Source: Aculops lycopersici (Eukaryota; Arthropoda; Arachnida; Trombidiformes; Eriophyidae). From it: a stretch of DNA of 64,000 nucleotides. Location of the stretch: assembly GCA_015350385.1 (NCBI GenBank), contig WNKI01000004.1, positions 2,829,187-2,893,186 on the forward strand. The letters run 5' to 3'. A model generated the notes under the pieces. It was not told where the DNA came from. It did not search any database and saw nothing but the letters and a program-made list of their open reading frames with translations. Position numbers and translations under genes: made by a program. Shown here in pieces: positions 57,231 through 64,000 of this stretch (position 1 is its first letter; each line of letters begins with the position of its first letter).

Positions 57231-59102
57231 TCAAATTTTGCGCGTAACTCGCTTCCTTGCGCCACGCGAACTTGAGCTCGGGGCACTTGGGCCTGGTGTT
57301 TTCAAGTCAACCTGTGGATTTGGCTCGCAGGTTACGCGAGAAAAGGCGTCCATTTGAAACACTTCAGGCGGATCCAAGGTCAATGATTTGTCCGTTGCAA
57401 TTACTCTAGTTTTAGGCCGTTTGCTATAGTTTTGTGGATCATTTTCGGCAAACAGACAGAATAACAGGCCACCTGTCAAGAATATCATCGCACTCAATAG
57501 CCAAATCGATGTCCAAGATCCATGATCCTCGGGGTTGTCCACCATTGCAGTCATTATGTTTGGTCCAAAGAAGCCGGCCAAGTTAGCGAGAGAGTTTGCA
57601 TAGGCAAACACTGTGCCTGGGTACTCTTTGCTCAACTCGGGTGGCATCAAACACTGACCCCCGCCCACTAGGGACCGGCCAAACATTATAGTCAACAACG
57701 CCACCGCTATGATGGCCCTATCGCAACTTAACGCAATCATCACAGATCCAATGGCTTGAAATGTAAGAGCTGAAGCCTCGAAGATTTTTCTAATTCTTAA
57801 AGCATTTAGAGCCTCGATGTTTGACGCCTCCAGCTTGGAGGCCACAAATCCGGACATGGGAAAGACAACGCAATAAACAACAATCAAAACACTGCTCCAA
57901 ATACTTATCTCGCCCAAGTCCATCTTCAGTGCCGAACCAAGGAATCCAGGTAACTTGATTAAGAGCAACATGTTGCTCCACTCCGAGGTAAACATGACGA
58001 GCGACATCAGAAGTAGCGCGCGGTTTGTTGCTATCTTCTTCCACGAAATCGCTGGCTTTGCAAGTGGCATTTGCGTAATGGAAAAATCAGCCCCTCCACT
58101 ACCTGATTGTGTCCCAACTCTTGGTTCCATACGAGACTCAACGTAAATGAGCTCGCCCTTCGAAATCCAATGGCTTTGATTTGGCGAATTCGAGCCAAAT
58201 ACCATGAAGAATATTGTCCACGCTAGCGTTGTGCCGCCGCTTATGTAGAAGACCCACTCCCAGTTCAAGTTGAATATAATCATTGGAATCAAGAGATTCA
58301 TAACAATTGTTCCAACGCGACTGAAAGCCGAGGGCCAGGTTAGGTAACGTGATAGCTCCTCTTTGGGCAACCATTCGCAAAGGAGCACGTAGCAAGCGGG
58401 AAATATTCCAGCTTGAAAAAAGCCAAGTACGATGCGCATTAGCGAGGCAGCATAAACGGACAGGTAAGAGGCTAGGGGAAATAGGAGAGTGCAAAAACTT
58501 GTGCCCAAACCAGCGGCCACAAAAACTGGCTTTGCGCCTAGCACCTCGGCCAACCTAGCAATTGGAACTTGGACAATGACGTAGCCTATGAAGTAAGCGC
58601 TCAATAAGAAGTCCTTCTCGCCTTTGGACCAGGGCAACAGGTTGCTTATGATTGGTTGAAGCTGTTCTTCTTGTGCTCGATCTTGTTGCGCTTCATTTTG
58701 AAGTAGTGGCGACTCCTGTTGTTGCTGCTCTATGTTGAATAGAATCACTCGCCTGTTTAAACTTGCAATATACTCCGCCGGCTGCTTAAACTTGGCCAGG
58801 TATCTCTTCCTCTTGCATCGCTCGATATTCCGCTCCAAAATCGCCTTCTCTAGGCGCCAATTATGCAATGATTTCGACGACAACAAAGCTAGTGTATGTT
58901 CCTCAGTGTAGCTACCGTAAACACCAACGTCCGCGAGATGATCGTAACTGGAATTGTCACTACAATTTGTTGACCGCAATAGTGCATCAGGACTCTTTTC
59001 CACCATGTCCACGATTGTCATACTTAGATTGAATTTGCATATGTAGGCGAAAAATGGGCCCATAGAGGCCAGGATGACGATTATAAGTCTAAAATTTTGC
59101 AT
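57231..59102 (-). CDS. SLC17-family anion transporter (sialin/VGLUT/NaPi-I type)
   Basis: Major-facilitator carrier of organic or inorganic anions, 623 aa, intronless. Support: TM1 with ICKFNLSMTIVDMV, a loop of about 120 charged residues (40-160), then LPWSKGEKDFLLSAYFIGY, RIVLGFFQAGIFPACY followed by PKEELSRYL, and the late segment CLMPPELSKEYPGTVFAYANSLANLAGFFGP. Two features differ from the family: the protein starts directly at TM1 with no cytoplasmic N-tail, and the usual PGG after TM2 reads PIA (VPIARLAEVLGAK). An in-frame TAA 15 bases upstream of the ATG means any extra N-terminus would need another exon. A short Arg/Ser-rich C-tail follows the last span. Substrate and membrane (lysosomal, synaptic, plasma) cannot be assigned. 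Confidence 0.9.
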   Translation of the reverse strand: MQNFRLIIVILASMGPFFAYICKFNLSMTIVDMVEKSPDALLRSTNCSDNSSYDHLADVGVYGSYTEEHTLALLSSKSLHNWRLEKAILERNIERCKRKRYLAKFKQPAEYIASLNRRVILFNIEQQQQESPLLQNEAQQDRAQEEQLQPIISNLLPWSKGEKDFLLSAYFIGYVIVQVPIARLAEVLGAKPVFVAAGLGTSFCTLLFPLASYLSVYAASLMRIVLGFFQAGIFPACYVLLCEWLPKEELSRYLTWPSAFSRVGTIVMNLLIPMIIFNLNWEWVFYISGGTTLAWTIFFMVFGSNSPNQSHWISKGELIYVESRMEPRVGTQSGSGGADFSITQMPLAKPAISWKKIATNRALLLMSLVMFTSEWSNMLLLIKLPGFLGSALKMDLGEISIWSSVLIVVYCVVFPMSGFVASKLEASNIEALNALRIRKIFEASALTFQAIGSVMIALSCDRAIIAVALLTIMFGRSLVGGGQCLMPPELSKEYPGTVFAYANSLANLAGFFGPNIMTAMVDNPEDHGSWTSIWLLSAMIFLTGGLLFCLFAENDPQNYSKRPKTRVIATDKSLTLDPPEVFQMDAFSRVTCEPNPQVDLKTPGPSAPSSSSRGARKRVTRKI

Positions 59103-59832
59103 CTTCGACTTGGATTACCTTTTATTTCTAATTCATTGAACTAATTCTATTACCTGTTTCGAGGAACTAAATCTTCTGTCGTGTCTCGTCAACCCGATAA
59201 CCAGAACTAGAATCAACCTCTAATTCCACTACAAGATCATCGTCTCGTTGGTTAGAAGGAATCCTTCTTTTTCGTGAGTCAACTCGCCTTACAAACGGCA
59301 AACAACATGGAGAAGATAGATGATCTCCTGGGGCGGTGCACCCATTTGATCGAGTCTTCATTGAAGCCAATAAATCCCATTGAAGATCAATGTCTTGCAT
59401 GGTCTTTCCCCCTCGTGCTTCCTCTCGCTCCTTTGCTCACTTGCATCTGGTCTCCTGCGGAGTTATTAAGAGAGGCGCCACAAATTCATTGTCCTTCTCT
59501 TTGTCTACGTTTTGTGATTGTAGACATTGGGACATACGATGTCTTATGAGTTGAACACCAGTAGCAGCAGGTATCTAGGCGAACCAACAAGTTGCTGCCA
59601 CTTGATAGTATCAATGGGTGACACAAATTGTGGCGCTTATCTGCGCGGCGCTCAAATCCTTCAATGTGAACCTCAGCGTCGCTCATGTAAACAGAAAGCA
59701 CGTGAGTCGATGTTCGTGGCTCGCTTTCCCGAAGTCCTTTATCTGATAAACTAATATGATATCAGCTTGTGAAATATTTATTCGAAATTCATCAATTATT
59801 TAAATTAATTAATACAGTTAGATATCAACGAG
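59103..59832. other. Divergent promoter region, SLC17 and BUD23
   Basis: 0.7 kb between two genes read in opposite directions. Short frames on both strands (59167-59400, 59274-59549) overlap and match nothing, although the minus-strand one could conceivably be a leader exon of the SLC17 gene. Confidence 0.4.
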
Positions 59833-60687
59833 ATGTCAGGCAGAAGACCGGAGCATATTGCTCCACCCGAGATTTTCTACGACTATGACGAGGCCAACAA
59901 GTACACCCAAAACACGAGGATTATGGAGATTCAAGAAACTATGACCCACCGGGCGTTAGAATTGCTCGAGTTCAATGAGAAGGATGGTTCACAATTGATC
60001 TTGGATCTGGGGTGCGGATCTGGGCTAAGCAGTCAGTGTATCGAGGAACACGGGCACAACTGGGTTGGTGTGGATATCAGCGAGGCGATGATAAATGTAG
60101 CCAAGGAGAGGAAGCAAGACGGCGACTTGGAAGACATGCAAATAGTCCAATCAGATCTAGGCGACGGCTTACCTTTCAAGCCTGGATCTTTTGATGGAGC
60201 CATAAGTATCTCAGCCTTGCAGTGGTTGTGTAATGCGGACAAGAAGCATCACAGTCCAGCTAAGAGATTGCTAAAACTATTCTCATCTCTTTACACTTGT
60301 TTGACTCGCGAAGGGCGCGCAGTATTCCAATTCTACCCCGAGAATCCACAACAAGTTGAGCTCATCAATGCACAGGCAAACAAAGCTGGCTTTATTGGTG
60401 GCCTAGTCATTGATAATCCAGAGAGCACCAAGACCAAGAAGTTTTTCTTAGTTCTTTCTTGCGGCGGTACGAGATTCAAGTTACCTAAAGCAATCGACGA
60501 AGGCGCGGAGCAAAGAAGTGATCAAATCAAAAATGAGCGCAGAGAAAGGATACGAAATGCAAGAAAGAACCAGGATGTCAAAACGAGAGACTGGATTCTC
60601 AAGAAGAAGGAGCGAAGGAGAAGACAAGGAGGCGAAACTAGACCAGATACAAAGTACACGGGGCGGAAGCGAAGCGGCCGTTTGTGA
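59833..60687 (+). CDS. Bud23: 18S rRNA (guanine-N7)-methyltransferase BUD23 (WBSCR22)
   Basis: SAM-dependent enzyme that makes m7G in the 18S rRNA P-site region and helps export and mature 40S subunits; in other eukaryotes it needs the partner TRMT112. The 284-aa product is close to the human length (281). It begins with the conserved RRPEHIAPPEIFYD, has SAM motif I LDLGCGSG (57-64), GVDIS (78-82), AISISALQWLCNAD, and the Bud23-specific RAVFQFYPENPQQ. The Lys/Arg-rich tail after residue 230 contains the WILKKKERRRRQG nuclear-localisation-type patch. No intron. A weak ATTAAA (60689-60694) follows the stop. It is transcribed in the same direction as PEX3, 0.67 kb upstream of it. Confidence 0.96.
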   Translation: MSGRRPEHIAPPEIFYDYDEANKYTQNTRIMEIQETMTHRALELLEFNEKDGSQLILDLGCGSGLSSQCIEEHGHNWVGVDISEAMINVAKERKQDGDLEDMQIVQSDLGDGLPFKPGSFDGAISISALQWLCNADKKHHSPAKRLLKLFSSLYTCLTREGRAVFQFYPENPQQVELINAQANKAGFIGGLVIDNPESTKTKKFFLVLSCGGTRFKLPKAIDEGAEQRSDQIKNERRERIRNARKNQDVKTRDWILKKKERRRRQGGETRPDTKYTGRKRSGRL

Positions 60688-61359
60688 TATTAAACTGTTG
60701 AACATCTTACATCTCAACGCATGTATTGGATCGATGCACTTTTTTATATTCATCCAACAAATTTAGCCCAATGAAGCGATTCAATATATCATTCAATGTC
60801 GAAAAACAAGACTAAAAGCTGAGTTTCTTCCCGACTTGAAGCTGCGACTGAGTTCTGCGAGCATGATTCTTGGATGAGGATTGTTTGTTTTTACTCATGA
60901 TCTAGCCTCAGCAGCAGAGATAGACTTAAGATGTACTTTGGCTCTCTCATCTAGGTCCAATGTTAAAGCTATACACCAAAGGAGGCTGACACAAATGATG
61001 AATTTGCTTGCAAACTTGAAGTCCAGCTTGACAATGATGCAAAAGTTAAGAGTTGAAATATAAGATTGCCATAAGAGATTGGAAATTGCTTGTCCACTCT
61101 TGATAAGGCAAATAAGTTTCACTAGCATTCGAATATGTCAGCGTTCTTCTCTGAACTTCGCTGTCAAGACTTTTGTAAGCACCTGTGCGAGTTGTTTATA
61201 CGCGAATCTTGCGCACTCATCTTGAAGACCTGTTGTGTATTTACATCCATCCTTGACTAATCTAATACTTAATTAGTTCCTTACTCCCAGTCTTTTATTA
61301 GACCTGATCTATTTATTTGATACTTAAAAAAATCACATTCCTCCAGATTCTCTCGCAAG
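60688..61359. other. Intergenic region, BUD23 to PEX3
   Basis: 0.67 kb of AT-rich spacer holding the BUD23 3' end and the PEX3 promoter. The two small opposed frames around 60890-61130 match nothing. Confidence 0.4.
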
Positions 61360-62502
61360 ATGGGTCTCTTTGAATTTCTAAATCGTCACAGAAATAAAAT
61401 CCTGCTCGCCGGTGGAGCGGCTGGTGCTGTGATGGTTATCAATAAGATCCTTGCCAACTATGAGAAGCAATGGGAATCTAGCTCAAGTAGAACATTTGTC
61501 CATGAGGCAAGGAAGAAAGAAATCCACTTTGAAAATATTATTAACGAGTGCAATCAACAATGTCAACGATGCTCGACTGAAATGATCAATAAGTTGCAAG
61601 ATCTTCTCGACGACCAAAGTCTCATCGATGATCTTGCATCGAAACGGCAAGACAAGAATATCCAGAGCAAGGTAGAGATTTGGAAATCACTTAAGGTTAA
61701 GATACTCACTAAGTTGTTAGGTGAAATTTATTGCACTTGCTTCATTGCATGCTACATGAGAGTTCAAATGAGTATAATCGGGGGACATATTTTTGCGAAG
61801 AGCGCCAGTGCAAATACTGCAGGTTCCTCGTCGGCCTCGGTTGCCGATTTAACTCACATGAAAATATATTCCAAGTATACCGCACTAATTGGCTCATTCT
61901 TTGACAAGATCGACTGTTTAGTACAGCCTATTGAAGATGCCGTCGAAGAAACACTACGCGGTTACAGTATGGATTACAAGATTTCCGTCCATGATTTTGA
62001 GGTTATTCTAGACAAAATTAAGCGTTCCATGTCATTCTACCTATCTGGACCAGATTCCAAGACAAAAGTATTCTTTCTAGAGGCCGATAAGTTGTCAACT
62101 GTAGATCTAGCATCAACATGCCCCGACTCAGGTAACCTCAATGAGCAGGACGAGAAAGTGTTACGCGATTTGCTTGCAGAAACTCAGGACATTCTAGAGA
62201 GCGAAGATTTCAAGAATGTCTTGGAGTCCAGTATAGAAGTTGGCTACAAAATACTTTTAGACAATCTACTCGGTGCATTCATCAAGATGGAAAGCAAATT
62301 GAACGCTTCTGGCGAAACCTCTAACTTCAGCAATCCAAACGCCATCAAGGTTCCGCTTGTCAAAATACTACCCCAGATCAGAAGCAACTATCGCAATCGC
62401 GAACCTGCAGACCAAAAGGCTTTGATTAACCACCTACTTTGCCTAGATGTGCTCAATTGTTTCGCCGCTAATGTTTACGAGGCTTTTTGTGAGCCCAAAT
62501 AG
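61360..62502 (+). CDS. Pex3: Peroxin-3 (peroxisome biogenesis factor 3)
   Basis: Integral peroxisomal membrane protein that docks PEX19 and inserts membrane proteins into new peroxisomes. The 380-aa product aligns with human PEX3 along its length: FLNRHRNK then a short TM (about 14-30), HEARKKEIHFENI, VEIWKSLKVKILTKLLGEIY, MRVQMSIIGGHIFAKSA, ETQDILESEDFKNVLE, KVPLVKILPQI, and the C-terminal NCFAANVYEAF. Intronless. AATAAA lies at 62549-62554. Convergent with Ran. Confidence 0.95.
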   Translation: MGLFEFLNRHRNKILLAGGAAGAVMVINKILANYEKQWESSSSRTFVHEARKKEIHFENIINECNQQCQRCSTEMINKLQDLLDDQSLIDDLASKRQDKNIQSKVEIWKSLKVKILTKLLGEIYCTCFIACYMRVQMSIIGGHIFAKSASANTAGSSSASVADLTHMKIYSKYTALIGSFFDKIDCLVQPIEDAVEETLRGYSMDYKISVHDFEVILDKIKRSMSFYLSGPDSKTKVFFLEADKLSTVDLASTCPDSGNLNEQDEKVLRDLLAETQDILESEDFKNVLESSIEVGYKILLDNLLGAFIKMESKLNASGETSNFSNPNAIKVPLVKILPQIRSNYRNREPADQKALINHLLCLDVLNCFAANVYEAFCEPK

Positions 62503-62548
62503 TCATGGTGGCTTGGTAGAGGTGACAATCTCGTAGTTTGTGACAACA

Positions 62549-62554
62549 ATAAAT
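62549..62554 (+). terminator. poly(A) signal of PEX3
   Basis: AATAAA 47 bp past the PEX3 stop. Confidence 0.6.
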
Positions 62555-62621
62555 AATTAATTATACACTCATCCGGGGTGATATTTGTGTTTGTTGTTGT
62601 GGTTGTTGATTATAAATGATC

Positions 62622-62627
62622 TTTATT
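62622..62627 (-). terminator. poly(A) signal of Ran
   Basis: Minus-strand AATAAA about 125 bp past the Ran stop, facing the PEX3 signal; the two 3' UTRs are about 70 bp apart. Confidence 0.6.
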
Positions 62628-62750
62628 GATGTGTTGCTATTGACTCCGAATAGGAGTGAGAATTTGGGGAGGAGGACCAAGGATGAATGTTTGTTGCTGT
62701 TTAAGCTCTGATTGATGGTGATCTATTTTTTCAGAGTTTCTTTGAGAGAT

Positions 62751-63531
62751 TTACAAGTCATCATCATCATCCTCTGGCAATGGGGCAGTCTCAGCCTCCC
62801 TCATGTCGGCCTCTAATCTTGCCAAGTGCTCTGGGTCCATGACGACCTCAGCCGGCTGAAGGGCTGGCATGGCAATAAACTCAAGAGTTGCGTCTCCAGT
62901 TAACTTTCTTGCCAAAAACAGGAAGGGCTTCTCGAAATTGTAGTTACTCTTAGCACTGATATCATAATATTGGAGGTTCTTCTTTCGGTGAAATACAATG
63001 GCCTTTGCCTTGACCTTTCGATCCTTAACATCGACTTTGTTACCACATAAAACAATTGGTATATTCTCGCAGACTCTAACTAGATCACGATGCCAATTTG
63101 GTACGTTCTTGTATGTGACACGTGAGGTAACATCGAACATGATAATAGCTGCTTGACTTTGGATGTAGTAGCCATCACGTAGACCACCAAATTTTTCTTG
63201 ACCTGCTGTATCCCAGACGTTGAATTCTATGGGCCCGTACCTAGTGTTGAATACAAGAGGGTGAACCTCAACACCTAGAGTGGCGATGTACTTCTTTTCG
63301 AATTCACCAGTCTTGTGACGTTTAACAAATGTTGTCTTGCCTGTACCACCGTCTCCCACTAGTACAACCTACATGATGAATGATTCGAGATGAATAATGT
63401 TAAAGGGTTAGTTATATTGATTTTGATTGGACCCAAACACGTTGCCGCAAACTGCATAACTCGCCCCGCGAGCCATCTGTCATATCGATACATACCTTAA
63501 ATTGCTTCACTGGAGTCATTGGCGACTGCAT
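62751..63531 (-). CDS. Ran: GTP-binding nuclear protein Ran (two exons)
   Basis: The GTPase that sets direction of nuclear import and export and spindle assembly. Exon 1 (63496-63531) encodes MQSPMTPVKQFK and ends AAG|GTATG. A 127-bp intron follows, and exon 2 (62751-63368) begins after CATGTAG with VVLVGDGGTGKTTF. Both are phase 0 and the total is 217 aa, as expected for Ran (human 216). The P-loop GDGGTGKT is at 17-24; GVEVHPL, WDTAGQEKFGGLRDGYY, NKVD and DISAKSNYNFEKPF follow. The acidic C-terminal switch ends EDDDDDL. Nothing unusual. Confidence 0.97.
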
Positions 63532-64000
63532 GATGCTCTAGAATTATTTTGTTCTAATTTTAATATGAAAATCGAATAATGATTATATAATTGGCTTCTC
63601 TATGGATGAATGATTGATAATATGTAGTGTGTAGTTATAGGGCGCTAATAAAGAAGCCCAACACGATGCAACCGGTGAAGGAGAAACCGTTGAGAAAGCA
63701 AGAGTCCATTGGAATTGAATGCAATGCGTGTATTTTGAGTGCGTGCATGCGTCCAAAACTCTCGGGCGTGCGCCTTTCTTGAACATTCTGTGCGTTCATG
63801 AGCCATTGATGTGCTTATCAATTGAGGCGCGAATATTTAAAACATGACTGTTGTTGTGGACTTATAAACTTTCATTATTTACACCTTTTAAAGAGAATCC
63901 TCATCTCTTCAAATCTAGCAATTTATTTAAGTGATATAGAAGATGATTTCTGTCAAATTATTCAATCGCTGCACTAAGCCAGCTATAACTTATAGTAGGT
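63532..64000. other. Upstream flank of Ran
   Basis: About 470 bp of AT-rich sequence to the window end, presumably the Ran promoter and 5' UTR. One short minus-strand frame (63583-63786) matches nothing. Confidence 0.4.

Overview
The window is nuclear DNA of an arthropod. The evidence is GT-AG introns, AATAAA poly(A) signals, a vitellogenin, a chitin-binding cuticular protein, a sidestep-type immunoglobulin receptor and the tumour suppressor lethal giant larvae. The genome looks compact and intron-poor. Several large genes (OATP, SLC17, one ELOVL, PEX3, BUD23, DIMT1, the SDHAF2-NOA1 ORF) are uninterrupted, and where introns exist many are 100-500 bp. A mite or another small chelicerate or crustacean would fit, but I cannot fix the order from sequence alone. 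Two (GA/CT)n tracts contain assembly gaps (N at 35169-35257 and 55963-55982).

Layout. 0-10 kb: Rab11 (-), a very-long-chain fatty-acid elongase (+) and vitellogenin (-, with a signal-peptide exon recovered by splicing). 10-18 kb: an intergenic stretch with a perfect inverted repeat and a possible mobile-element remnant, then a SLCO/OATP transporter (-) and the 18S rRNA dimethylase DIMT1 (+). 18-30.3 kb: lethal(2) giant larvae (-), two coding exons split by a 7.3-kb intron that contains a two-exon cuticular-protein gene on the opposite strand. 31.2-34.1 kb: one 964-codon ORF (+) that joins the complex II flavinylation factor SDHAF2 to the mitochondrial GTPase NOA1; this is the most unusual item. 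34.1-43.6 kb: no recognisable gene. 43.6-54.2 kb: an eight-exon sidestep-like receptor gene (+) whose exon phases add up exactly to 2221 codons. 54.4-55.5 kb: a second elongase (-, two exons). 57.2-59.1 kb: SLC17-type transporter (-). 59.8-63.5 kb: BUD23 (+), PEX3 (+) and Ran (-, two exons).

How the genes relate. These are mostly unrelated housekeeping and developmental genes, as expected in a eukaryote. Some themes recur: two 18S rRNA base methyltransferases (DIMT1, BUD23), two ELO elongases, two small GTPases (Rab11, Ran), and two multi-pass carriers. Many proteins carry long Ser/Gln/Asn-rich insertions (OATP, Lgl, the sidestep-like receptor, vitellogenin), apparently a feature of this genome. 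Splice models were built by hand from consensus sites and reading phase; none has transcript support here.
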